This document shows positions 1 to 9,219 of a DNA stretch of 64,000 nt, piece by piece. The notes beneath the pieces are model-generated. The model was not told where the DNA came from. It searched no databases and saw only the letters and a program-made list of their open reading frames with translations. Location: NCBI GenBank assembly GCA_965230245.1, contig OZ246000.1:1178001-1242000 (forward strand), written 5' to 3'. Source of the stretch: JAGNKE01 sp965230245 (GTDB taxonomy: Bacteria; Pseudomonadota; Alphaproteobacteria; Micavibrionales; Micavibrionaceae). Made by a program: the position numbers and the translations under genes. Numbering within the stretch: the first letter of the stretch is position 1; each line of letters begins with the position of its first letter.

Positions 1-33
1 AGCCATTACAAAACAAGAAGTTTTGCATCCAGA

Positions 34-534
34 ATGAATGTCGCACACAATAGCTTCGTTAACATCGTCGGCATGAAAAGCAGTGCGCCTGCGGGGCAGA
101 CAACTGCCGCTTACGGGGCTTGGCCTCCGAATATTTTACCCCCGACGGTCACAACGCTTGCCGAAGACACCGGATGGACTTTCATGAAGGCATTTCTGCG
201 TGAATTGGCGCCTGGCTGGACGGATGATCAAATCCATGAATACCTTGGCGAGCGCCCGAGTTACTACGCACAAATGGACGTTTTGACAAAGAAAATATAT
301 CAATCACCCCATTTTTACACGAATTTGTACGATAAGCCCGCAAACGTAGATCGTATCGGTGCAGCGCTGGATGCGATTGCCTTGATGAGTATGCGTGATC
401 GGTTCGATTCCTCTTTACGTCGCGAGATGCTGACGGCAATGCTTGTGGAAGATGCTCTGGACAAACATGTTGAAAACCTGACAGTACGAATATTCAAAAA
501 TGTTCAGGAAGAGCAAATCATGCTGAACCCGTAA
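34..534 (+). CDS. Hypothetical protein upstream of flgK
   Basis: A soluble protein of 166 residues with no signal peptide or membrane segment. The first ~45 residues are Pro/Ala/Thr-rich and probably flexible; the rest looks helical, with a phrase around FYTNLYDKPANVDR and a C-terminal half rich in charged helix residues. I do not recognise the family. The reading frame stays open to the window edge upstream of the chosen ATG, so the true start may lie outside; the ATG has only a weak purine stretch before it. It sits on the same strand as the flagellar hook-associated genes but is separated from them by their own sigma-54 promoter, so a flagellar role is only a guess. Confidence 0.6.
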   Translation: MNVAHNSFVNIVGMKSSAPAGQTTAAYGAWPPNILPPTVTTLAEDTGWTFMKAFLRELAPGWTDDQIHEYLGERPSYYAQMDVLTKKIYQSPHFYTNLYDKPANVDRIGAALDAIALMSMRDRFDSSLRREMLTAMLVEDALDKHVENLTVRIFKNVQEEQIMLNP

Positions 535-609
535 GGAACAGCGGGAGCGCATGCGTATACTCCTAAAACTCAAAATTTAGCGACAGTCTCTAAAGTCCCG
601 GCTTCTGTA

Positions 610-627
610 TTGGCATCCGGATTGCAT
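610..627 (+). promoter_or_regulatory. Sigma-54 (RpoN) promoter for flgK-flgL
   Basis: The sequence TTGGCATCCGGATTGCAT has the GG of the -24 element and the GC of the -12 element exactly 10 bases apart, as the RpoN consensus TGGCAC-N5-TTGC requires. Transcription would begin about 12 bases after the GC, giving a leader of roughly 60 bases before flgK. RpoN control of hook and late flagellar genes is the usual arrangement in Caulobacter-type alphaproteobacteria. Confidence 0.75.
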
Positions 628-697
628 ATATACACCTGAAAGGTACTGTCAGCGCGGAAAAAACTGCCTGACACGCTAACAAACAGGTGAGTAAACT

Positions 698-3094
698 ATG
701 GGTCTTGCAGGTCTGGATGCCGCTCTATCAGGGCTAAAAATCTATCAAAAGCAAATTGAAACGATTTCGGGCAACGTGTCGAACGTCGGCACGGAAGGCT
801 ATACTCGGAAAATTTTGCCGCAATCCGCTCAGTCAATCGAAGGCGTAACCGTGGGTGTACTGGCTGAAACAATCGTCAGAAACGTCGATCTGAACCTCGA
901 GCGTGACCTTTGGACACAAGTAAGCGCTGTTGGCTTCTATGATGTTCAGCAGAACTATCTGGAGCGTATAGACCAGTTTCACGGCGCCCCCGATGCCGAA
1001 CTCTCAGTTGCTTCTGAAATCACGAGATTGCATGACTCGCTTGCGGCGCTTTCGGATACGCCGGAAGACAGTTTCCTTCTCGCAGATGTTGTTGATCAGG
1101 CTAATGATACAGCAAGTAAAATCAATAACTTATCAGATTACATCACAACACTGCGAAACGACGCTCAATCTGAAGGAAAAGTCGTCGTAGACAGCATTAA
1201 TGACCTTCTTGAACAAATTGCCGAACTTAATACACAAATCCGCTTTTCGCTCGCATCCGGCAGTAGCAGCGCAGCACTGGAAGACAGCCGCGATTTGGCG
1301 ATCAATGAATTGGCCGAACTGATTGATATAACGATCTTCAAACGCGGTGATGGCGTACTTGTCGTTCAATCATCACAAGGAGTAGAACTCGCTTCAAATG
1401 TCGCAAATCAGGTTGTATTTAATCCGACTCCGCTCTCACCGGACAGTTACTATCCATCCACCGCCGCCTCTGTCTCTGTATCCAACTCTTCAACAAGTGC
1501 ACAGGATATCGATATTACCGAAGCCGGAATTGGCGGAAAACTGGGGGGTCTCATTGAGTTGCGGGACGAGATTTTCCCGAAACAAATGGCCCAGCTTGAC
1601 GAACTGGCGCACAAAATGGCGCTTCGTTTTGATCAGCAAGGCTTGAGGCTCTTTACGGACTCTTCCGGCAGCATACCCGCTGATACGCCGCCCGACACGT
1701 CCGTTAACCCCTCAACCACTGTAGAATACATTGGATTTTCTTCACTGATTCAGGTTAACAGTGCGATCATTAATGACAATACGCTGCTTCAGCGCGGAAC
1801 GTACGGCGCGACCTTGCCACCCGGCTCAAACGAGGTGATCAGCCGTGCGCTTGAATATGCTTTTTCGGATGTGAATTTCCTAAGAGCACAAAATACGACG
1901 ACCGCTACATCCGTTGATATCCGTGCAGCCGCAACCGGCGCAACAACCTTACAGGACTGGCTGGGCTTACAATCACAAACGACACTGACGGGTAGTGTTG
2001 ATCTCAGCCAGTATTCTAGTATTGCCGATATTGTTAATACAGGCGGAACAAATGTATTCGGCTTAGGCGGCGCGGAAACAGACACGCTTACAATACGCTT
2101 TGACGATCCTGACTTCGGCGGAGGCCCTTACGATATAGAAATTGATTTACGCACCGTAGCCGTTTCAGGCAGCGGCGCAGTACAGGATTTGATAAATCAC
2201 ATTACGGCAGATGCCGATTGGGCGAACGCACTCGCAGATTTTGGCGCCAGCGTATCCTCAGGCGCAAATGGCGAGCTGGTTCTGCAAAGCCGCGGTGACA
2301 TTGAAATTCTGGCTGGTGTGGCTGAGCCGATTTCCGAGACCGGCTTTGCATTTTTGGGTTTGAGCGAGGAATTAATAGAAGCGCAGGATCCGTATTTTGA
2401 TATTGCCGTCGGAAATCAGACAAGTACCCGCATTTTTATCGAGCCGGGCGATACCGAGGTTGAGTTACTCGCTAAACTGAATGCCGTTCCCGGTGTGGCT
2501 GCCCAAATTGATGCCGACGGATTTCTGGAAATAAGACCGGGAAACAATTTCACAAACCCTGATTTCGGCGGTGATATAAAACTGGTCGGCGGACCGTTCG
2601 AAACCAATGGTGCAACACTGGGCGGGACGGCGGCAGGCCGTGCTGCTATTAATGACGGCGTAAATATCATCTCGGCGTTATTCGGAACTTATCAAGTACT
2701 CGGCGGCGGGGCAATCAACGACCAGTCACCGATTGAGGAAGTACTCTACGCTTCGGAAACCGAAAACGGCAGCGGTACATTCGTCGGTTTTCGATCACAA
2801 TTGCTAGGACCCGGGGCGGACATCAGCACCGAAGTCGTCGGCGTACTATCCTTGGAGGACTACGCCCAGAAAATGATTAATCAGCACGCTCAGGAACTGA
2901 ACCTGATTAGTGAAAGACGCGAAGACGAGGAAACGTTGCGCAGTCTTCTTGAAACCGAATTCGTTGATAGCTCAGGCGTTAATCTGGACGAGGAATTGGG
3001 ATTTTTGATTGTCGTACAAACCGCATATTCGGCATCGGCACGTGTAATCAACGCCATTGATGAACTTTTCGAGGATCTCTTAAATGCCGTTTAA
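698..3094 (+). CDS. flgK: Flagellar hook-associated protein 1 (FlgK)
   Basis: FlgK forms the first junction ring between hook and filament. The N-terminus has the classical rod/hook/HAP signature (LAGLDAALSGLKIYQKQIETISGNVSNVGTEGYTR split over residues 3-37) followed by a heptad-rich helical region. The C-terminus (about 720-798, LEDYAQKMINQHAQEL and VVQTAYSASARVINAIDEL) is the matching terminal helix. At 798 residues it is clearly longer than most FlgK proteins (about 450-650); the excess lies in the Gly/Thr/Asp-rich middle (about 260-660), which should be surface-exposed. Start chosen after the AGGTGAG ribosome site. flgL follows after a 35-base gap, so the two form one unit. Confidence 0.93.
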   Translation: MGLAGLDAALSGLKIYQKQIETISGNVSNVGTEGYTRKILPQSAQSIEGVTVGVLAETIVRNVDLNLERDLWTQVSAVGFYDVQQNYLERIDQFHGAPDAELSVASEITRLHDSLAALSDTPEDSFLLADVVDQANDTASKINNLSDYITTLRNDAQSEGKVVVDSINDLLEQIAELNTQIRFSLASGSSSAALEDSRDLAINELAELIDITIFKRGDGVLVVQSSQGVELASNVANQVVFNPTPLSPDSYYPSTAASVSVSNSSTSAQDIDITEAGIGGKLGGLIELRDEIFPKQMAQLDELAHKMALRFDQQGLRLFTDSSGSIPADTPPDTSVNPSTTVEYIGFSSLIQVNSAIINDNTLLQRGTYGATLPPGSNEVISRALEYAFSDVNFLRAQNTTTATSVDIRAAATGATTLQDWLGLQSQTTLTGSVDLSQYSSIADIVNTGGTNVFGLGGAETDTLTIRFDDPDFGGGPYDIEIDLRTVAVSGSGAVQDLINHITADADWANALADFGASVSSGANGELVLQSRGDIEILAGVAEPISETGFAFLGLSEELIEAQDPYFDIAVGNQTSTRIFIEPGDTEVELLAKLNAVPGVAAQIDADGFLEIRPGNNFTNPDFGGDIKLVGGPFETNGATLGGTAAGRAAINDGVNIISALFGTYQVLGGGAINDQSPIEEVLYASETENGSGTFVGFRSQLLGPGADISTEVVGVLSLEDYAQKMINQHAQELNLISERREDEETLRSLLETEFVDSSGVNLDEELGFLIVVQTAYSASARVINAIDELFEDLLNAV

Positions 3095-3129
3095 ATACAA
3101 TAACTTATTAAGTGTAAAAGGGACGTGAC

Positions 3130-4326
3130 ATGACAGGTGTTTCTACATTAGGACAAGCACTGAGGCAGATTGAAAACATCAAGGCACAGCAAACGCAGTT
3201 TTCTGACCTCTCGACACAATTGGCAACCGGAAAGAAAACACAACGGTTTTCAGGGCTTGGAGTCGACGCGCTCGCCTCAAAAAGAAGCCGCGCAAGCATC
3301 GCATCGCTGGAAGCCTATATTAACAACATCGGAAAAGCCGATACACGCCTCAAAACGATGCTGTCTTCGATTGAAGAATTCCAGTCACAAGGCGGGAACC
3401 TTTCCAACGGCTTCATCGCGCTCATTCAGGACGGCGCACACCAATTGGGTGAAGTTGTAACGTACGACGACCCCGGGACGCCGTTCATCACGGAAGAAAC
3501 CGCTGTTGGCTATACGTCTTCTGAATCGGATAATGAGCTGCAGGCTCTCGTGGATTTATCGGATAATCTTTATGATTTTATGGTCGAACTGATCAATACA
3601 AAAGACGGAGATCGTTTTTTATTTGGCGGCGCGGAAACTCTGACCAAACCGCTGGAAGACAACGGCACGCTTGATTCGGCCGTTAGCACTCTATTGACAA
3701 GTTGGAAAAACGGAACAATAAGCACCGACGAACTCATTGCAGATATTAAGGACCGTACGACGTCGGGCGGAAATGCGGACGCTATCACGGACAGCATTAT
3801 CGGATACTCTTCCTCCTTAAGTGCGGGAACAGCCGGCAAAGTCTATGTCCGCGTCGATGATAATTCCGAGCTGGACTACACGGTAGAAGGGAACGATGAC
3901 CCGTTCCGCGATATTATTGTTGCACTTGCATTCCTGAAAAATGAAAACCTGACACCCATTGCCGATACCTACGAAGACGGTGTGTTTCCGGGTACACCCG
4001 ATGCTCAAGGCGCACCAGGCTTTACACTGAAACAACAGCAGGACAATTTTTATCAGCTCTACAATGAACTAACGACAATGGTGAACCAGTCACTAGATAA
4101 AATCGATAACATCCGTTTTGATCTTGAAAGCGTACGCGCACAAATGGACGAAACGAAAAATTTTCATACATCTCAGATCAATCTGTTCGAAAATGTTGTT
4201 GCCGACGTTGAAAATGCGGATACGAACGAAGTGGCCTTGAAACTGAATACTCTTGAAATCCAACTGGAAGCATCGTTCCGTGTCACAGCGCTGGTGAGCC
4301 AGCTGACACTTGTGAACTTTATCTAA
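3130..4326 (+). CDS. flgL: Flagellar hook-filament junction protein (FlgL-like)
   Basis: A flagellin-family protein of 398 residues placed directly after flgK, which argues for HAP3/FlgL rather than filament flagellin. The N-terminal helix (MTGVSTLGQALRQIE, then LATGKKTQRFSGLG at about 36-49) corresponds to the D0/D1 flagellin signature. The C-terminal region (about 330-398, NIRFDLESVRAQMDE, NTLEIQLEASFRVTALVSQLTL) is the partner helix ending in the usual short hydrophobic tail. The middle (about 110-310) is the variable part. HAP3 connects FlgK to the filament. A rho-independent hairpin follows and separates it from the convergent secretion gene. Confidence 0.88.
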   Translation: MTGVSTLGQALRQIENIKAQQTQFSDLSTQLATGKKTQRFSGLGVDALASKRSRASIASLEAYINNIGKADTRLKTMLSSIEEFQSQGGNLSNGFIALIQDGAHQLGEVVTYDDPGTPFITEETAVGYTSSESDNELQALVDLSDNLYDFMVELINTKDGDRFLFGGAETLTKPLEDNGTLDSAVSTLLTSWKNGTISTDELIADIKDRTTSGGNADAITDSIIGYSSSLSAGTAGKVYVRVDDNSELDYTVEGNDDPFRDIIVALAFLKNENLTPIADTYEDGVFPGTPDAQGAPGFTLKQQQDNFYQLYNELTTMVNQSLDKIDNIRFDLESVRAQMDETKNFHTSQINLFENVVADVENADTNEVALKLNTLEIQLEASFRVTALVSQLTLVNFI

Positions 4327-4354
4327 AAATACAAATCAGTAAGAAAAACTCAAT

Positions 4355-4383
4355 AAAAAAGCCGTCATTTCAGAAGGCTTTTA
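4355..4383 (+). terminator. Terminator between flgL and the convergent TcpQ-like gene
   Basis: The inverted repeat AAAGCC...GGCTTT with an A-run on one side and a T-run on the other can act in both directions, which fits its place between two convergent genes. Confidence 0.7.
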
Positions 4384-4410
4384 TCATTTATATCTTTTAA
4401 GAACAAAAGC

Positions 4411-5925
4411 TTAGCTCTTATCCATGACTGTAAGGTTTCTGTCTTCGATATTCATATCAGGGCCGTCTTTAACGGCCTTGCTGAACAAAACCTTAACCGC
4501 ATTCGAAAACGTTCCTGAAATCAGAACATCGCTGCTAAGTTCATAATCACTGGATGCGTCCCAAACAAGCTCAACATTCGCTTCTTGACTCCAACTATTC
4601 AGTGTTTCTCTCAGACTGGATCCGCGCTTGGCTTCCCACACACGTGGTTGCAACTTCATAGGCGCTGACTTGGCCATGGCCTGTTCAACTTTAGGCTCGG
4701 CCTCCTCGATGGTTTCCTCAAGGGCTTCTTCGACGTCCTTTGTGTCCATAACCTCTTCAGAAACCTGTTCCATGGATGCTTCAGCCTTCGCCATCTCCAT
4801 TTCAGCATCAGCCTTCTTATCCATCATGGGCTGCTCGCCCTCAACAGAACCGGGATCAAGAATCACATTGCGACCCGAAGAAACTTTGACGTCTTCGTCT
4901 TTGACCATCGGCTCGGCCATATCTTTCTGTTCAAGCTCTTCCGGCATAGGCGCTAGGATTGGCTCTGGTGCGGCTTTTGCTTCTTTTGGTTCGGCCTTAA
5001 TAACCACAGGAGCCTCTTCTTCGACCATAGCTTGCTTTGGCTCTGGCGCGACATCTTGCATTTCCGCTTCCATCTCGGCCATTTCATCCGAAATAGATGT
5101 CGCAGGCGCGTTTTTCATACCGATATGCAGCACCTTGCCGCGAATATTAGCCTTCAAATGAAGCGGATCCATCATCTCTGAAAGAACTTCATTCCAAGGC
5201 TTTCCGCCTTCCCAGGAAACGAGATATCCGGCATTGACACCTTGACCAAAAGAAAAGGCATAATGAGGGGGGACCACCTGTCTCAAGGCAATCGCAAGCG
5301 GAATATCGGAACCGAAACCTTCAACAACTTCAAACTCTGTCTGATTCCAGTGAATTGGATCTGAAGTATCCTCGGCAACCTCTTCTGAGTCGTCAAAAAC
5401 CTCGCCGTCTTCAAGCGGATAGGGGTTAATTGTAACGCCTTTATTTTCTTCTTTCGCCATCACGGGCACTTCTGGCTCGGGCTCTTCCATGACAGGCTTG
5501 GAAATCTCAACCTCCGGCTCTTCATCAACCATAGGCTCAGGTGTCATCATCTTTTTATGCTTCATTGGAGGCTGTTCGGCCACCTCTGTCTCTGGCGCCG
5601 ACATGTCTTCAACACCTGGATCTTCCTGATGCTTTTGGTTCAAAACCTTAACTTTGATACGCGGCTCTGTGATGGTGTCTTCAGGAGATGCATGCACAAC
5701 AGGAGCGCGGTTCGGTAAATCCAGAATTTCCATATCTTCGACCATCGGCAGAGCGCTGTCCTCTGGCGCAGCCCTCGGCGTTGGCTCTGGAATAGGAGCT
5801 TCTCGCGTTTTTTCCGGTGGAGTCCACTCAAAACCCGCTTTCGCAGGCTGTGTAACCGCAACAACGGACAGCGCAAGGACGGAAAGACAAGTGGTGCTCA
5901 GAAATTTTCTCGTAGAAATAGACAT
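4411..5925 (-). CDS. TcpQ-like secretin-accessory protein, last gene of the T4BSS block
   Basis: Signal peptide (MSISTRKFLSTTCLSVLALS...AKA), then about 180 residues rich in Pro, Glu and Met with repeated EEPEPEVP-type phrases, and two compact domains. The first (about 200-275, with GSDIPLAIALRQVVPPHY and a W-x-G-G-x-P-W stretch) and the second (about 425-500, WEAKRGSSLRETLNSW...VLISG) both look like TcpQ/PilL-type domains related to secretin N-domains. I infer a periplasmic or outer-membrane role in the secretion channel. It reads out of icmT on the same strand. The low-complexity linker between the domains is strongly acidic. The start was chosen at the ATG with the canonical signal peptide, 13 codons inside the longest frame. 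Confidence 0.7.
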   Translation of the reverse strand: MSISTRKFLSTTCLSVLALSVVAVTQPAKAGFEWTPPEKTREAPIPEPTPRAAPEDSALPMVEDMEILDLPNRAPVVHASPEDTITEPRIKVKVLNQKHQEDPGVEDMSAPETEVAEQPPMKHKKMMTPEPMVDEEPEVEISKPVMEEPEPEVPVMAKEENKGVTINPYPLEDGEVFDDSEEVAEDTSDPIHWNQTEFEVVEGFGSDIPLAIALRQVVPPHYAFSFGQGVNAGYLVSWEGGKPWNEVLSEMMDPLHLKANIRGKVLHIGMKNAPATSISDEMAEMEAEMQDVAPEPKQAMVEEEAPVVIKAEPKEAKAAPEPILAPMPEELEQKDMAEPMVKDEDVKVSSGRNVILDPGSVEGEQPMMDKKADAEMEMAKAEASMEQVSEEVMDTKDVEEALEETIEEAEPKVEQAMAKSAPMKLQPRVWEAKRGSSLRETLNSWSQEANVELVWDASSDYELSSDVLISGTFSNAVKVLFSKAVKDGPDMNIEDRNLTVMDKS

Positions 5926-6110
5926 ATTCAAGGTTCCCAAATAAAGCAAACAGTTAAAGCGCAAAGTACAAACTTAGCCGAAAACAAAGCAAATTTATAC
6001 CAGAGAATATCGCTAAAACGTTGAAAAAACAAGCTTTAAGACAAAGTAATAGCAGAAAGGCAACGAAGACTGGAACGGCCCCCGTAACAACAGATGAAAT
6101 GATGAAAAAA

Positions 6111-6377
6111 TTAGCCCCAGTCAGTAAAACGGTGAATACCTGATCTCAAAAGACCCGGACGTTCACGTCCCACAAGCCACGTCCTGAAAGCGCGCAACGC
6201 TGCTGGAAAAGACAAACCCTTATTTTCCAAGAAGCGAAAAATATAAAAAACCAGAAAGGAAATAAAGATTGTAGACCAACGCAAATACAGCAGCCACACG
6301 GGAATGAGAAAAGCCACACGTCCATCAAAACTCAAAAAGCGGATAGTACGCATACTGTCACGCCAATGCCAATTCAT
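6111..6377 (-). CDS. icmT: IcmT/TraK-family type IVB secretion protein
   Basis: Small inner-membrane protein of 88 residues. It opens with NWHWRDSMRTIRFLSFDGR, closely matching the HWRDSARTxRFFxxDARAAFP opening of Legionella IcmT, then has two hydrophobic segments (about 22-50) and ends with FPAALRAFRTWLVGRERPG, matching the conserved IcmT C-terminus (VALRxLRSxLAG). The start is set at the ATG preceded by AGAGG at 5 bases, which gives the usual IcmT length; ATG at 6410 and TTG at 6428 would add 11-17 residues. It lies downstream of dotB, as traK follows traJ on IncI plasmids. IcmT is needed for Dot/Icm translocation and, in Legionella, for egress. Confidence 0.82.
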   Translation of the reverse strand: MNWHWRDSMRTIRFLSFDGRVAFLIPVWLLYLRWSTIFISFLVFYIFRFLENKGLSFPAALRAFRTWLVGRERPGLLRSGIHRFTDWG

Positions 6378-6486
6378 CTTGGCCTCTAGATTCTCTAACT
6401 CCTTAACCATAGTCCTTAAAGCTCCCAAATGTATGATCTTTAAGAGGATAATATAAATTTCTTAAAAATTGAAAAAAAAATTAAAT

Positions 6487-7647
6487 TTAACCGGAACCCG
6501 TGCTTGAGGACAGCATCAGGTAAGCACGCCTGTCGATAGCCCCGTCTTCAAAAGCAAGTTCGGCGGATTTTTGCATACTTTGGCCATATTGGTTGATCAT
6601 ACGCTGAATTTCGTTAGGCCAACGCGTAAAATGCATATCCATAAGTTTTTCACGCACCTCATCCGGAAATTGCATCCACTCCCGCACACCGCAACGTCCA
6701 CCGCCGACACGCGCAACAAGAGCTTGCGTAACGATGAGCCTGAGTGTTTCCATGAGCGCAACGGCACGCTCCTCACGCTCGTTCATTTCATAAGTTGAGA
6801 GCATACGGGCAACCGTATTGGCAACACCCAATGTGTGTGTGGTCGTATACACCGCGTGACCGGTCTGCGCGGCCTCAATAGAAGCGTTAATCGTCTCTCT
6901 GTCACGCGACTCACCCACAAGAATGACTTCAGGCTTACGACGCAAAGCGTTACGAACCCCCTTGGCAAAATCGGGAAGATGTCGCGGTATTTCGGTTTGA
7001 GAAACAAGAGAGCGCGGAGAATGTATATTGTCATAAACATATTCAATCGGCGCTTCATACGTCAGCATTTTGCCGCAACCATGCGTTCTTTCGAGTAACA
7101 TGCGGTTACCTGCGGCCAGAAGCGTAGTTTTACCGGAACCGGTCGGCCCTGTAACAATCACAATTCCCTGACGCGGCGCCCAACAGTCGATAATCTCTTG
7201 CTCGATGTTAAGATCGCTAAATGTTGGCGGATCACTCGGCAAAACACGCATCGTAATCTGCGCGGCGTCACGTCCACGAGACAAAACTGCGGTAATATTA
7301 ACCCTGAAACGAATACGCGTGTAACGATCAGGCCTGATTTCATACGATACGTCCAAGTCTTTAGCGGACGCCAGTCGCGCTCTTGCTTCCGGACCATAAA
7401 GCTTTTGAAGAAAAACGGCCATATCCGCCGCATCAATGTCACGGTAAGTACCGGGGTATAAAACACCGTGAATCTCATTATAAACCGGACGGTCATTCTG
7501 GATTGTAATATCTGAGGAATTTTGCTTGACGCACCACAACAGAAAAACATCAATATCCTCCTCCCGAAACCTGTTTGGCTCATCAGGCCAGGTTTGCGCG
7601 AAATCATCTTCAGGTTTGAGGAGGCTTACCGGTTTGCGGGCTTCCAT
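6487..7647 (-). CDS. dotB: DotB/TraJ-type secretion ATPase
   Basis: Cytoplasmic hexameric ATPase of the VirB11/PilT superfamily that powers type IVB secretion. The Walker A motif GPTGSGKTT is at residues 167-175, followed by the Asp box region (LTYEAPIEYVYD), Walker B (KPEVILVGESRDRETI) and the His box (TGHAVYTTTH). The N-terminal domain (about 28-140) has the IHGVLYPGT and SYEIRPDRYTRIRFRVN stretches typical of DotB. The length of 386 fits the family (about 375). Its start overlaps the end of dotC by 22 bases, indicating translational coupling. DotB rather than PilT is supported by the dotD-dotC-dotB-icmT gene order. Confidence 0.93.
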   Translation of the reverse strand: MEARKPVSLLKPEDDFAQTWPDEPNRFREEDIDVFLLWCVKQNSSDITIQNDRPVYNEIHGVLYPGTYRDIDAADMAVFLQKLYGPEARARLASAKDLDVSYEIRPDRYTRIRFRVNITAVLSRGRDAAQITMRVLPSDPPTFSDLNIEQEIIDCWAPRQGIVIVTGPTGSGKTTLLAAGNRMLLERTHGCGKMLTYEAPIEYVYDNIHSPRSLVSQTEIPRHLPDFAKGVRNALRRKPEVILVGESRDRETINASIEAAQTGHAVYTTTHTLGVANTVARMLSTYEMNEREERAVALMETLRLIVTQALVARVGGGRCGVREWMQFPDEVREKLMDMHFTRWPNEIQRMINQYGQSMQKSAELAFEDGAIDRRAYLMLSSSTGSG

Positions 7648-8504
7648 TGATCGGCTCCCGTTACGAATTCTGGTACTCCAGTAATCTGAACAGCGCGATC
7701 ACCAACCCTCATCTCTTCACCACCACCGGTTACACCGCGGTCAACTTGAAGCGCATAAGGAGGGGAAATCATACCCTGAGCGAGTAATAACTTGTAACGC
7801 ACCATACCTTCGAAATCCAGAGTAAGGCGGCTTAAATCTTGTTCAAATATCTCATCAGCCTGATTATATCCGTACTCCCAACCCTTATTCAGGTATTCGT
7901 ACCAGATTTTCTCTTCTTCGAGATTTCGAGGCGTCAAAATGTCGGGCGGTGGAATAACCTCACCCCATTCGCGCTCCAGATATTGTCTCCAATTACGGGG
8001 CGCCGTTACAATGCGTGCGTTTTTGATAATATTGTAAATCCTGTCGGAAACGGCCGCTTCTTGTCCGCCAAAGTCCACAATCATTGCATTCATGGCTTCT
8101 GAAACGATAGGCGGTTCGATAACGAAACCTGAAGGAGCAGCAATCAAAAGGCTTTGAAAATCATAGACTTTGTCTAAAAAACGTTTCTTTTTGTCTAGCT
8201 GCTGGCGGATTTCCCATGTTCTTTTTGCAAGACCCCCGCGCGCACCAAAAGACAACGCAGCTTCTTTAAGTGCTTCAATACGGATATCAAGCGGAAGCTT
8301 ATCGTTACCGGGCACTTCTTCCTTCGGCCTATAATCAATCAGAATCTCAAGATCTGCCGGCTCTTCATCAGGCTCCGTCAGCGGCTCTTCCTTATCAACG
8401 GGAAGGCCCGGACTATTATTGGCAGCATATACAGGAACGGAAAACGTAAAAGCACCAAGAACGAGGACAAGCGAGCAAAATTGTGATTTTTTGAAAAAAC
8501 GCAT
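7626..8504 (-). CDS. dotC: DotC/TraI-type outer-membrane complex protein
   Basis: Component of the outer-membrane core of the Dot/Icm (IncI Tra) machine, where it acts with DotD and DotH. The C-terminal half carries the DotC signature: EKIWYEYLNKGWEYGYNQAD, then IFEQDLSRLTLDFEGMVRY, LLAQGMISPPY, and GVTGGGEEMRVGDR. An N-terminal signal peptide ends near VYA-ANN. Legionella DotC is a lipoprotein, but here no lipobox cysteine is visible: the only early Cys (residue 10) is not in a lipobox. The length of 292 is normal (Legionella 303). It starts 17 bases after dotD. Confidence 0.93.
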   Translation of the reverse strand: MRFFKKSQFCSLVLVLGAFTFSVPVYAANNSPGLPVDKEEPLTEPDEEPADLEILIDYRPKEEVPGNDKLPLDIRIEALKEAALSFGARGGLAKRTWEIRQQLDKKKRFLDKVYDFQSLLIAAPSGFVIEPPIVSEAMNAMIVDFGGQEAAVSDRIYNIIKNARIVTAPRNWRQYLEREWGEVIPPPDILTPRNLEEEKIWYEYLNKGWEYGYNQADEIFEQDLSRLTLDFEGMVRYKLLLAQGMISPPYALQVDRGVTGGGEEMRVGDRAVQITGVPEFVTGADQWKPANR

Positions 8505-8521
8505 CAGTTACACAACCTTTC

Positions 8522-9031
8522 TTAGCCGCCCATTCCGGCGTTTGGTGCATAGTAAATTTCAATCATCTTGCTTCTTGCATCAACGCGGACATCACCCCTC
8601 ATACCAAGCTGCAAGCCGATATCCCGAAGAGCATCAACGACACGCTGGTTTTCAACGTCAAGTGATACAACGACATCGGTACTTGGCTCGTTACCCAAAA
8701 CAAGGAAACCGTAGCCCGCACGATCAGCCAGTGTCTTTGCGATAGGCTCGATAGGACCGACCCAATTAACAGTAATTGCTCTTGCAAGCTCCGTCGGAAC
8801 GTTATCAATCGGTGCGATTGATGCGGCCGGCGTCCTTGCACGCTCAACAGCTGCAAGTGTCTCAAGTGCAATGGAAGCCCTGTCTGCAGATTCTGCAAGC
8901 ATGGCTGTGACTTTGTCCGGTGATGCAACTAACTGAGGACTACCGCCACTGAATCCGCTATGTGCAGACTCGCAACCTGTCATCAAAACAAGACCGAAAA
9001 AGAGAGGTAGAAAGAGGTGATTACGTAACAT
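8522..9031 (-). CDS. dotD: DotD/TraH-type outer-membrane lipoprotein
   Basis: Lipoprotein of 169 residues with lipobox LMTGC (cysteine 19). The mature part holds the DotD domain: ARAITVNWVGPIEPIAKTLA, YGFLVLG, VVVSLDVENQRVVDALRDIGLQ and a C-terminal strand ending EIYYAP. This is the secretin-N0-like fold seen in Legionella DotD, which places DotH in the outer membrane. First of the tight dotD-dotC-dotB series. Pro/Ala-rich residues 60-75 link the lipid anchor to the domain. Confidence 0.92.
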   Translation of the reverse strand: MLRNHLFLPLFFGLVLMTGCESAHSGFSGGSPQLVASPDKVTAMLAESADRASIALETLAAVERARTPAASIAPIDNVPTELARAITVNWVGPIEPIAKTLADRAGYGFLVLGNEPSTDVVVSLDVENQRVVDALRDIGLQLGMRGDVRVDARSKMIEIYYAPNAGMGG

Positions 9032-9219
9032 AACTTTTAAAAACCCTAATAAGACAACTTAGTCTATTGGAAATACTAGACAAAATAATACTCCAAATCA
9101 AGAATAACTGCACTTGGCATAAAAGATCAAGTCGAGTTTTGCCCTACTTCCCACAATATCTCCACATTTATTTCAACAGGGAGATATCCTAAGATACAGA
9201 GTGACCTTTAAATTATTCT

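Noticed and set aside
4628..5161. Plus-strand Ser-rich frame of 177 codons
   Set aside because: Mirror of the Glu/Ala/Pro low-complexity coding in the TcpQ-like gene on the other strand.
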